Shown one piece after another: positions 1 through 6,926 of a DNA stretch of 16,290 bases (positions are counted from its first letter, which is position 1; each line of letters starts with the position of its first letter). The position numbers were made by a program, and so were the translations under genes. The notes beneath the pieces are model-generated. The model searched no databases and was not told the origin of the DNA. It saw only the letters and a list, made by a program, of their open reading frames with translations. This DNA is from Leptospiraceae bacterium UBA2033 (GTDB lineage Bacteria > Spirochaetota > Leptospiria > Leptospirales > Leptospiraceae), in the NCBI GenBank assembly GCA_002333425.1, contig DDBL01000045.1, positions 2,495-18,784 of the forward strand. Reading direction: 5' to 3'.

Positions 1-291
1 CAAAGTCCGGGTATGAAGTATAGACATTACGCTCCCGATTGCGAAGTAATTCTTTGCAAAAAAAATGAGTCTATTACTGGTGATGCAATTGCTTTTATTG
101 GATTTGATTTATATCCGAATGTAAATTTTTACGTTAAGGTAAATACAAATTTAGAATACATGCACCATTTGTATTCTTTCTTTATTGATTGCGATAAAAA
201 GAAAATCAAAAAAGCATTTTGCCAATTTCCAATTCAGGATGAATTTGAAGACGTTTTATTAAACCGTATCGAAAAAGCGATTATGAAATAA
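1..291 (+). CDS. L-threonylcarbamoyladenylate synthase, Sua5 type, C-terminal part (5' end outside window)
   Basis: The open frame runs in from base 1 and starts with the residues QSPGMKYRHYAP. This is the hallmark linker between the catalytic YrdC-like domain and the C-terminal Sua5 domain. The remaining ~85 residues fit a Sua5 domain: a beta-strand reading CEVILCKK, a second strand AIAFIGF, and a terminal helix FEDVLLNRIEKAI like the usual 'AVMNRLRKA' ending. Sua5 proteins make threonylcarbamoyl-AMP from threonine, bicarbonate and ATP in the cytoplasm, for the t6A37 modification of ANN-decoding tRNAs. The catalytic domain is not in the window, so activity cannot be judged. The ATG at base 13 is an internal methionine of the PGMKYRHYAP motif, not a start. 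The next gene follows after 66 bp on the same strand. No terminator-like hairpin was seen in between. Confidence 0.88.
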   Translation, partial: QSPGMKYRHYAPDCEVILCKKNESITGDAIAFIGFDLYPNVNFYVKVNTNLEYMHHLYSFFIDCDKKKIKKAFCQFPIQDEFEDVLLNRIEKAIMK

Positions 292-357
292 ATTTCTAAA
301 ACTTCCAAAAATGAATTGTAAATCAAATAATCTTTCAAATAACTTACATATAAATTC

Positions 358-1320
358 ATGAAAATAGGTATCATCACAAATACTCTCTCCACACGAAACG
401 ATGGTCTAACGACTCATGACCTTGCCTTTTCTGCCCTACAGAGGGGACATGAAGTTTATATGATGTCTGTCTATGACTTGTCCTCTGATATAAAAAATAT
501 TTTTGCAAACGTAAGAGTTATCCAAAAAAAGGGAATCGAAACTAGAGTTGATCTAACTCGCAATTTAAAAAATTTTCCTGAAGAAAAACTTTCTCTAAAT
601 AAATTAGATGTTTTTATGTTACGTCATAAACATGAACCTGCGGATAAGAGTGAATCATTTCACAAAACAGCAAGAGAGTATGCATTTCACTTACAAGAAC
701 AAGGTGTTTTTGTTTTTAATGATCCTAGGTATTTGCCTTTTGCCTCATCCAAACTCTCTACACTTGGTTTGGATAATTCCATTTTGCCTCCACACCAATT
801 GATCTCTGGAAACTTTGATGAATTATACAAATACAGCAAAGACGTTTTGAAATACGAAGGTGTAGTCAAACCACTCGGAGGGAAAGGTGGAGAAGATATT
901 TATTTCACCGAAAAAAGAAACCTCAGAAATAATCTTCGTGCATTACTCAAACAAGGTCCAATCCTAATCCAAAGTTATATTCCAAATAATGGGGATAAGC
1001 GAATTTTACTTCTAGATGGAGAGCCTATTGCTTGGTATCTACGTGTCGCAAATGAAGGCGAATTTTTAAACAACATACATGCTGGTGGCAAACCAGTAAA
1101 ATGTGACCTAACCGAAAGAGACAAAAAAATCATAGAAGCAGTAAAACCAAAATTAAAAAAATATGGAATGACATTTGCTGGAATCGACATACTCGGAAAT
1201 TACCTCAGTGAAATAAACACAGAAAATCCAGGCGGAACAGTTCGTGCGGATAAACTTGGTAATTTTAATTCTAAAGAAAAAGTCATAGAATTTTTAGAAA
1301 AAAAAATAAAGAATAAATAA
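358..1320 (+). CDS. gshB: GshB-like ATP-grasp ligase (probable glutathione synthetase)
   Basis: This 320-residue protein has the length and layout of bacterial glutathione synthetase, which joins gamma-glutamylcysteine and glycine using ATP in the cytoplasm. The N-terminal pre-ATP-grasp domain begins MKIGIITN. The ATP-grasp fold shows a nucleotide-binding glycine loop, VVKPLGGKGGEDIYF, at about residues 168-183. It also shows the GDKRILLLDGEP segment at about 213-224 and the metal/ATP-binding stretch GIDILGNYLSEIN with ENPGG at about 274-293, matching the family's 'GIDVIG..LTEIN..SPTG' pattern. The classic 'MRKDPP' segment reads MLRHKHEP, so substrate specificity may differ from E. coli GshB. 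No gshA-like partner lies in the window, and a related ATP-grasp ligase cannot be excluded. No clear Shine-Dalgarno precedes the ATG. The gene lies 23 bp before the next one and may be cotranscribed with it. Confidence 0.8.
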   Translation: MKIGIITNTLSTRNDGLTTHDLAFSALQRGHEVYMMSVYDLSSDIKNIFANVRVIQKKGIETRVDLTRNLKNFPEEKLSLNKLDVFMLRHKHEPADKSESFHKTAREYAFHLQEQGVFVFNDPRYLPFASSKLSTLGLDNSILPPHQLISGNFDELYKYSKDVLKYEGVVKPLGGKGGEDIYFTEKRNLRNNLRALLKQGPILIQSYIPNNGDKRILLLDGEPIAWYLRVANEGEFLNNIHAGGKPVKCDLTERDKKIIEAVKPKLKKYGMTFAGIDILGNYLSEINTENPGGTVRADKLGNFNSKEKVIEFLEKKIKNK

Positions 1321-1343
1321 GTTAAACAAGATAGGAGACAAAA

Positions 1344-2606
1344 ATGAAAATTACTCTTGCAGGAATAGAATTTGATGAACTCAAAGAATTTAGTAAGTTC
1401 GTAAATGACTTAAATTTAATTGGAATTGTGCAGCTAAGAGATTCCATCAAAGACAAAAAAGGAAATATCTTAATTAAAGACAACGTTCACATAAAAGATA
1501 CAACTCTTAGAAAATTAGAATCCATTCCGGGACAATACGAATCAAAATTCAGAGTTAACATGACTCCAGAATTAACAGCAAGAATTAAAAAAGCATTAAC
1601 CAGTGAAATTATGCCACTAATTCAAAAATCAAAAAACGAATTTATCCCCATTCTTTTTAATAACGATCAATCCAGTGTTGTGAGTACTGAAGGTCTGATC
1701 AATAGTGCTTTTTATACAAATGACCTAGTTTTAGTTTTGTATAAAATTATGTTAGAACAATATGATTTTTTTCAACATATAGTTAGTATGGGAGTTATGT
1801 GCCTTGGAACTGTAATCCAAAAAAATTACAGTATAAAGTTAATTCATCGTTATGCGTTCTTAACTGGGCTTTTAGCTGACATCATTTTTTTCAAAACTGA
1901 CTATTGGAGAAATTCAAACTTAGATGAAACTCTAATGACAAAACTAGCAAAATTAAATGCACAAATAGCGCAAAATGTTAATTTGCCTACACAAATTGTT
2001 TCCGCCATTCAAAATCATATTGTAAAAGGAGTTTATGTAGTTGATAAACCTGATCCAATGGATTTTAATCTATTAAATCAAAATCCTTTTTTAGAGAGTA
2101 TCCCAAGAGAAACAGGGGCTACAGAAGATTACGAATTAGTGGATAACGAATACTACGAAGAAACTGTTAAAATTTTAACTGAATCTTTAAAAATCACACG
2201 TTTCATAAGTGAGACTTATAAAAGAATTAGTGGTGCGGATAATATTGCAGAAAAACTTCTGATCATGTTTTGTTATAACGTAGAAAAAAGAATTTTCGAT
2301 CAAGGAATTGCAAATCCAATGATTGATAGATTTAAAGAATATGATAAAATCGTAAAACGCACACGAAAAATTGCTGAATTAGAAAACAGATGTATTCACC
2401 TACCCTCTGCTTGGGCATACCCAAAACCAAAAGCAACCCAGATTCTATGCAAAAATAAATTAACTGAGTGCCCAAATTACATAAGCGGTTGGGACATCAA
2501 CGTAATAACAGCACAAGAAGCTGTCGGTTATGTAGGAACTGCGTTAAAACCAGGAAGTTATCCCAAATGCAAACTGGAAAAAGAACTCGGGGAATTGAAA
2601 GAATAA
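1344..2606 (+). CDS. Degenerate HD/HD-GYP-like protein with cysteine-containing C terminus
   Basis: The start is fixed by a strong ribosome binding site, AGGAGA at 1333-1338, five bases before the ATG. The protein has 420 residues and no signal peptide or membrane segment. Residues ~25-60 (LRDSIKDKKGNILIKDNVHI) resemble the short beta-rich lead-in of HD-GYP proteins. From His145 onward the pattern fits a helical HD domain: HxV, then a helix ending FLTGLLAD where an active enzyme would have LLHD, then AQIAQNVNLPTQIVSAIQNH ending at His225. The catalytic HD pair is Ala178-Asp179, and the usual second His after His225 is Ile. If the alignment is right, metal-dependent phosphodiesterase activity is probably lost and a sensory or scaffolding role is more likely. 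The last ~70 residues carry four cysteines (350, 369, 376, 409) that could bind a metal. The HD assignment is an inference from pattern. No specific function is assigned. Confidence 0.6.
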   Translation: MKITLAGIEFDELKEFSKFVNDLNLIGIVQLRDSIKDKKGNILIKDNVHIKDTTLRKLESIPGQYESKFRVNMTPELTARIKKALTSEIMPLIQKSKNEFIPILFNNDQSSVVSTEGLINSAFYTNDLVLVLYKIMLEQYDFFQHIVSMGVMCLGTVIQKNYSIKLIHRYAFLTGLLADIIFFKTDYWRNSNLDETLMTKLAKLNAQIAQNVNLPTQIVSAIQNHIVKGVYVVDKPDPMDFNLLNQNPFLESIPRETGATEDYELVDNEYYEETVKILTESLKITRFISETYKRISGADNIAEKLLIMFCYNVEKRIFDQGIANPMIDRFKEYDKIVKRTRKIAELENRCIHLPSAWAYPKPKATQILCKNKLTECPNYISGWDINVITAQEAVGYVGTALKPGSYPKCKLEKELGELKE

Positions 2607-2674
2607 TTTTAAAATTAGTTGTTTCTACAAGCGCATAATGAAAGTTATACTTAGAAAAATCAAAATAACAAAAT

Positions 2675-2679
2675 GGGAG
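2675..2679 (+). promoter_or_regulatory. Ribosome binding site deciding the start of the YKTV-repeat lipoprotein
   Basis: The sequence GGGAG lies five bases before the ATG at 2685. An in-frame ATG at 2673 overlaps this site and has no comparable site of its own, so initiation at 2685 is preferred. That start also places a lysine-bearing signal peptide at the very N terminus. Confidence 0.6.
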
Positions 2680-2684
2680 TTTAT

Positions 2685-3380
2685 ATGATATATAAAATTT
2701 TATTTTCAATTTCAGTAATATTACTAGTTATTGACTGTTCTTCAACACCGGTGTCACTCAAAACTGCTCCGCGCAAAATTGAAGACGATCAAAAATCAAG
2801 GTCTGCTGGTAATTATCCTCAAGATGCAAAACCAGGTCGTTGTTACACAAAAACATCTGTTCCTGCCGAATACAAAACAGTCACCGAACAAGTTTTAGTT
2901 ACACCTGCTTCTAGCAGTGTACAAGAAGTTGCTGCCGTTGTAGAAACTGTAGACGAACAAGTAATCGACAAACCTGGAAGTACCTTCTGGAAAAAGTCCG
3001 ATGATGGAGATCTTTATTGTTTTGAAGAAATTCCACCTACTTACAAAACAGTGAAAAAGGAAGTTGTTAAGACTCCTGCTGGCAGCAGAGTTGTAGAAAC
3101 ACCTGCCGAATACAAAACTGTAAGCAAACAAGAACTAGTGAAAGAAGAACAAGTAGAATGGACAGAAGTTCTTTGTGGCAATAATGCTAGACCTGAGATT
3201 ATCGCAAAAATCCAAAAAAGTCTAAAATCCAAAGGATATTCCACAGGAAATACCGATGGCAAATTAGAACAAGACACGATGGATTCGATTAGCAAATACC
3301 AAAAAGACAACAAACTCAAAGTCAATAAAAATGGCTTAATCAATATGGAAACTGTCGAATCCCTCGGAGTTAAGTTATAG
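2685..3380 (+). CDS. Probable lipoprotein with YKTV repeats and C-terminal peptidoglycan-binding domain
   Basis: With the start at 2685 the product has 231 residues. It opens with a hydrophobic signal segment ending LLVIDC. Cys18 is the likely lipidated residue, although Asp at -1 is unusual even for relaxed spirochaetal lipoboxes. The middle holds about three copies of a module centred on P-A/P-x-YKTV followed by a Val-rich strand and 'PA'. Two copies are near-identical at DNA level (2862-2880 and 3102-3120, CCTGCCGAATACAAAAC). Such modules occur in envelope proteins of other diderms, but their role is unknown to me. From about residue 165 to the end there is a peptidoglycan-binding-1-like domain (KIQKSLKSKGYSTGNTDGKL, then DSISKYQKDNKLKV). 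The protein is therefore expected to sit in the periplasm or under the outer membrane, bridging membrane and cell wall. No enzymatic motif was seen. It starts 78 bp after the previous gene. Confidence 0.75.
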   Translation: MIYKILFSISVILLVIDCSSTPVSLKTAPRKIEDDQKSRSAGNYPQDAKPGRCYTKTSVPAEYKTVTEQVLVTPASSSVQEVAAVVETVDEQVIDKPGSTFWKKSDDGDLYCFEEIPPTYKTVKKEVVKTPAGSRVVETPAEYKTVSKQELVKEEQVEWTEVLCGNNARPEIIAKIQKSLKSKGYSTGNTDGKLEQDTMDSISKYQKDNKLKVNKNGLINMETVESLGVKL

Positions 3381-3679
3381 AATTTCTAACCATATTTACT
3401 CAATGTCATTAAGTTAAGGGGATACTTTTACTGTCACCTCGAACTTCTCCATCGTGAGAGGTCCATCTTGCTTTATATTACCGTTCTATTGCAAAATAGA
3501 TTTCTCACAAACTTAATGTTTATCCCTAAGGGTCGATTAAATCCCTATCTTAATGACATTCTCACAACCTCGCTTTTTTGCAGTATTACTTCCGTATATT
3601 TTCTATTGACGAAGCCCTCTTTGTTCCAAGAGTGGTATTTGTCGTCGCACTAAGATATTACAATTACTAGGACTTAAAA
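3381..3679. other. Intergenic region (299 bp) between lipoprotein and methyltransferase genes
   Basis: This gap holds the inverted-repeat element at 3402-3560. After it come about 119 bp of unassigned sequence leading into the methyltransferase gene. A TTGACG hexamer at about 3605 could be a -35 box, but no convincing -10 box follows at the right distance. A 61-codon open frame at 3468-3653 crosses the end of the inverted-repeat element and looks random. No RNA gene was recognised. Confidence 0.5.
3402..3560. mobile_element. MITE-like element or IS remnant with ~20 bp terminal inverted repeats
   Basis: The left end reads AATGTCATTAAGTTAAGGGG. The right end, ATCCCTATCTTAATGACATT, is its inverted complement apart from a two-base length difference and a few mismatches. 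The outer 12 bases, AATGTCATTAAG, are perfect. The element is about 159 bp long and is flanked on both sides by CTC, a possible 3-bp target duplication. It contains a shorter motif at about 3432-3466 in which CACCTC and GAGAGGTC can pair weakly. No transposase reading frame is present, so it would be non-autonomous or a deletion remnant. It fills most of the gap between the lipoprotein and methyltransferase genes. The parent family is not identified. Confidence 0.6.
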
Positions 3680-4582
3680 ATGCAAACTATCCGTAAACTT
3701 ATAAAAAAAGTATATCACGTTTTATTTAGCGAACATACCAGACTTAGAAATGAAAATACCCAATTAAAGTCAAATATATCGACTTTAGAATCCCAAATTT
3801 CGGCACTAAACAAAGAGCTAGATCCTCCGACCCCAATTCCATCGAACGAGAATATGTTTTTGTCAATGGAAGGATGGTCAACTCAATACACTATAGATGG
3901 CAAGGTTATGGGTGGTCCTGTTCAACTTTTAACTGATAAAAGAATGAAATGGCATATTGACGTGGTTGGTGGAGTGGAAGGAAAACGAATATTGGAACTA
4001 GGTCCTTTAGAAGGTGCCCATACCATCACACTCATCAATCACGGAGCGAAAGAAGTAGTTGCTATTGAAGGATTGAGAAGAGCGTGGTTACGTTGTCTAG
4101 TTGTAAAAGAAATATTGCAAGTCCAGAAAGCTAGGTTTTTATACGGTGATTTCTGCCATTACGTGAAAAATTATTCAGGTCAGCCCTTTGACTGTGTTCT
4201 CGCTGCTGGCGTATTATACCACCAAACAAATCCTGCCGAGCTTATTCACGACTTAGCAAAAGTAACTGATACAGTTTTAGTTTGGAGTCAAGTTGCAAAT
4301 GAAACTCATCCTAGCCAAACTCTAACAACTGTAAATGTAGGCTCCAAACAATACAAAGGAAAAATAAATGACTACTCAGGCGCAAGAGCTACCTCAGCAG
4401 GCTACTGTGGCGGAGTGCACCCAATTGCAGTTTGGTTATTTCCAGATGATATGAGACAAGCTTTTATTGACGCTGGATTTGTTCATATAGTAGAAGAGCC
4501 TATAGCAAACACAATTCACGGTCAAAGTCTGTTATTCGTTGCCAGCAAAAAAACAAATCTAAAGAAAATTCCACTTTCATAG
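3680..4582 (+). CDS. SAM-dependent methyltransferase with N-terminal coiled coil
   Basis: This 300-residue protein starts eight bases after a plausible AGGA site. Residues ~18-46 (LRNENTQLKSNISTLESQI and onward) form a predicted coiled coil, often seen in sugar- or glycan-modifying enzymes that oligomerise. The catalytic part is a Rossmann-type methyltransferase. The SAM-binding motif I is ILELGPLEGAHT at residues 104-115. It is followed by an acidic strand end, VVAIEG, and by FDCVLAAGVLYHQTNPAEL, where GVLYH (177-181) resembles the 'GVLYHL.dP' motif of the CmoB/DUF1698-like group. Substrate is unknown; a small molecule, surface sugar or tRNA base are all possible. It is isolated, with a mobile-like element upstream and a convergent gene ending 9 bp downstream, so it may have been acquired separately from its neighbours. 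Confidence 0.75.
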   Translation: MQTIRKLIKKVYHVLFSEHTRLRNENTQLKSNISTLESQISALNKELDPPTPIPSNENMFLSMEGWSTQYTIDGKVMGGPVQLLTDKRMKWHIDVVGGVEGKRILELGPLEGAHTITLINHGAKEVVAIEGLRRAWLRCLVVKEILQVQKARFLYGDFCHYVKNYSGQPFDCVLAAGVLYHQTNPAELIHDLAKVTDTVLVWSQVANETHPSQTLTTVNVGSKQYKGKINDYSGARATSAGYCGGVHPIAVWLFPDDMRQAFIDAGFVHIVEEPIANTIHGQSLLFVASKKTNLKKIPLS

Positions 4583-4591
4583 AAATAATAA

Positions 4592-5200
4592 TTAGAGCGG
4601 AATCACTACTTCTCTTAAATCCGTTTCTAGAGTAATTAGAATTTCAGTCAGAGCTTGGTTCCATGATCGAACGATAGAAACGGGATCTTTATCGGGCGAG
4701 ACAATCTTCTTGGAATAAACTTTTTTAAATAGAATTTTATCTTTTATGTTATCAGAAAGGTAAAATTCTATCTCTAAAATGGAATGTACTTTTCCAAGAG
4801 AAAAATCAGCATACAACAAATTAATATTTCCATCTAAATATAAACTTGAATCTGAACTACTAAGTCGATTGGTAATAACTTCCGAGAGTCTACTTTCGTT
4901 TATCCACTGAACTACCTGCTCTGTAATATTTGTAGGCGGAGATACCATAAATTGGTTATAAAAATCACTTTCAAAATCTAAGTCTTTTCTATAAACAAAT
5001 TCTCTTCCTTCATAATTCGGACTGATTTTTAATTTGTTAATCCTAAGTTTATTAAATTTGAAAATAGAACTTTTTTTGATTTTGGAAGTATCTGCTTCAA
5101 TAATAAAAAATCTTTTTTTCGGAGCTTCCTTGGAAATACTTACACAAGAAGTAATGAATAGAATCGAGCAGATAATAAAGAGTAAACTTTTGTTTTTCAT
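4592..5200 (-). CDS. ABC-transport auxiliary lipoprotein of the MCE system (PqiC/YmbA-like)
   Basis: The 202-residue product has a short signal peptide ending FITSC, so Cys19 is the likely lipidated residue. It continues as a soluble alpha/beta domain of the size typical for ABC-type transport auxiliary lipoproteins. The paired features are RFFIIEA near the start, an ITEQVVQWINES helix, a strand LYLDGNINLLYADF and a terminal helix ending LETDLREVV. Sequence similarity is weak by eye, so the assignment leans on its position as the last gene after mlaE-mlaF-mlaD. In other diderms such lipoproteins attach to the outer membrane and contact the MCE protein. Its ATG overlaps the stop codon of the MCE gene (ATGA), and GGGG lies five bases upstream, so translation is coupled. 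It ends 9 bp from the convergent methyltransferase gene, with no visible terminator hairpin between them. Confidence 0.7.
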   Translation of the reverse strand: MKNKSLLFIICSILFITSCVSISKEAPKKRFFIIEADTSKIKKSSIFKFNKLRINKLKISPNYEGREFVYRKDLDFESDFYNQFMVSPPTNITEQVVQWINESRLSEVITNRLSSSDSSLYLDGNINLLYADFSLGKVHSILEIEFYLSDNIKDKILFKKVYSKKIVSPDKDPVSIVRSWNQALTEILITLETDLREVVIPL

Positions 5201-6141
5201 TTTTTCCCCATCTCCGAAGATTTAGGAGCTTCACCGAAAAGTAACATAGATGGATATTTTTTGGCATTATTGGAAACTTCCCTTAAATCCTCTGTTACAA
5301 TTCTAAAATTTTCCACCGCTACTGAAATATCTTTGTTATTATTACTAAGCATGTTATTTAATTTGTTCATACTTTGCGACATTAGAGTTAAAGAATCATT
5401 TAATTTGTCTGGGAGATTTTGCATTTTAGGATTTGCTATGACTTTTTTTAATTCTTTATTTGTTTCTCTTATCTCCAAGAGTAGTGCAGTTGCGTTATTC
5501 GACATATCTCCGACTTTTGCAGCTTTGAGTGACTCATCTAAAGTGACTACCAGTGTGTTTAGATTCTTCGCCATATTCTCAATATCCGCAGCATCTAATT
5601 TTTTTAGGAATTCATCCATAGATGCGCCAATCTTTGTGATCGTACTTTTGGTAGACGGAACATAAACCTCTTTTGGTTCCCAACTTATTGCGAGTATTTC
5701 ATTTGACTCTTTGTCTAAATAATCAATCTCCAAATAAGATGTTCCTGTTAAACCTTGCGATGTGAGTTTAATTCTAAGTCCTGTTTCGACCATTTGTTTT
5801 ACTACATTGTCAATTTCTTTTCTAGAACTTAGATTAAAAAAGTTTTTTACTGCCATCTTAACTAACACATATCGCCCTTGGGAAAAACTGGGATTATCCG
5901 GATCTAATTTGTATTTGTCTTGTACAAATGTAATTTCTTTTACTGTTCCAACTTTTACGCCTCGAAACTTAACAATGGAACCAACATCCAATCCTTGAAT
6001 AGACTCATCAAAATAAGTTTCTAGACTCAAGTTTTTTTGAAAAAGATTTCCTGCTCCTAAAAGGATAATAAACAGGCTAACAATGAATAAACTCAAAATA
6101 ACAAAAATCCCAATTTTATAATAATTCATTCTTTGTCTCAT
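5197..6141 (-). CDS. mlaD: MCE-domain lipid-transport substrate-binding protein (MlaD type)
   Basis: The protein has 314 residues: one N-terminal membrane anchor (about 9-31, YKIGIFVILSLFIVSLFIIL) and one MCE domain (about 36-150). The domain carries the signature VGSIVKFRGVKVGTVKEI near residue 53 and TSQGLTGTSYLEIDYL. A long helical region (about 175-300) rich in Asn, Leu and Lys follows. E. coli MlaD is shorter (about 180 residues), so the long tail is closer to MCE proteins whose helices extend into the periplasm. MCE proteins form hexameric rings that bind hydrophobic ligands, usually phospholipids, between the membranes. The start at 6141 is favoured over the ATG at 6129 because GAGG (6148-6151) lies six bases before it. 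The gene starts 11 bp after mlaF and overlaps the downstream lipoprotein by four bases. Confidence 0.9.
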   Translation of the reverse strand: MRQRMNYYKIGIFVILSLFIVSLFIILLGAGNLFQKNLSLETYFDESIQGLDVGSIVKFRGVKVGTVKEITFVQDKYKLDPDNPSFSQGRYVLVKMAVKNFFNLSSRKEIDNVVKQMVETGLRIKLTSQGLTGTSYLEIDYLDKESNEILAISWEPKEVYVPSTKSTITKIGASMDEFLKKLDAADIENMAKNLNTLVVTLDESLKAAKVGDMSNNATALLLEIRETNKELKKVIANPKMQNLPDKLNDSLTLMSQSMNKLNNMLSNNNKDISVAVENFRIVTEDLREVSNNAKKYPSMLLFGEAPKSSEMGKK

Positions 6142-6152
6142 AATATCCCTCT

Positions 6153-6920
6153 TTATACAGAATTAATTTCTCTTCTAAAAAACTGACGAACCCACGGATT
6201 ATCACTATTATCTCTTAAATCAGCAGGTTTACCTGTAGCCACTATTTTTTTGACTCTCTTATCTAACATAATAACTCTATCGGCTATCGAATAGATACTC
6301 TCTAACTCGTGGGTAACAACTACAAAAGTAATATTAAAATTACGTGAAAGCCTTTTGATTAAGTGATCTAATTCTGCTGAGGTAATTGGATCTAACCCAG
6401 CAGAAGGCTCATCCAAAAAAAGAATCTTAGGATCAAGAGCCATCGCCCTTGCTATGGCGGCTCTTTTTTTCATCCCACCACTAATTTCAGAGGGCATATG
6501 TTTTGCGTATTTTTCAAGTCCAACCATTTGTAGTTTCATGTGAGCAATTAAATGAATCGCTTCTGGTTTAAAATTTGTAAATTCTTGCAGTGGCAAACTT
6601 ACATTTTCAATTAAATTCATAGAACCAAAAAGAGCACCTTGTTGGTACATCACACCAATTTTACTTTGAATTTTTTTCCTGTTTTCCTCTGTGGCTGTTG
6701 CGATATTTTCTCCGCCTATTTCGATGTCGCCACTTGCAGGTTCAATTAGCCCAATCATATGTTTTAAAAGTGTACTTTTTCCACACCCAGATCCGCCGAG
6801 GATAACAAAGATTTCCCCCTCAGCCACACTAAAACTTATGTTATCAATAATAATATCTCCACCCATAACAGCAGTAAAATGTTTTACTTCGATGATTGGC
6901 TTTTTGGTTTCTGTATTCAA
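6153..6920 (-). CDS. mlaF: MlaF-type ABC transporter ATPase
   Basis: This is a 255-residue ABC ATPase with every key element visible. These are Walker A GGSGCGKST (42-50), the Q-loop at Gln93-Gln94, the signature SGGMKKRAAIARA (147-159), Walker B ILFLDEP (166-172), the D-loop AGLDP, and the switch His204 in VVVTHE. The basic signature SGGMKKR is typical of the Mla/MCE ATPase subfamily. It should power lipid movement through the MlaE permease at the inner membrane. The start codon is TTG: no ATG exists between the mlaE stop codon and the conserved domain, and the next methionine (residue 19) would delete the first strand. The only upstream site is AGGTG within the end of mlaE, about 12 bases away, so initiation is probably helped by coupling to mlaE, six bases upstream. 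Confidence 0.92.
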   Translation of the reverse strand: MNTETKKPIIEVKHFTAVMGGDIIIDNISFSVAEGEIFVILGGSGCGKSTLLKHMIGLIEPASGDIEIGGENIATATEENRKKIQSKIGVMYQQGALFGSMNLIENVSLPLQEFTNFKPEAIHLIAHMKLQMVGLEKYAKHMPSEISGGMKKRAAIARAMALDPKILFLDEPSAGLDPITSAELDHLIKRLSRNFNITFVVVTHELESIYSIADRVIMLDKRVKKIVATGKPADLRDNSDNPWVRQFFRREINSV

Positions 6921-6926
6921 TGTATT

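Noticed and set aside
13..291. A separate 92-residue gene starting at the ATG at base 13
   Set aside because: The frame is open from base 1 and the methionine belongs to the conserved PGMKYRHYAP motif of Sua5 proteins.
2607..2684. Promoter before the lipoprotein gene (TATACT near 2646)
   Set aside because: The nearest -35-like hexamer, TTGTTT, is 21 bases away, so the pair is too weak to call.
2862..3120. CRISPR-like or tandem DNA repeats in the lipoprotein gene
   Set aside because: The matching stretches are explained by repeated YKTV protein modules within a coding frame.
3468..3653. A 61-codon plus-strand open frame
   Set aside because: It straddles the end of the inverted-repeat element, has no ribosome binding site and its residue pattern looks random.
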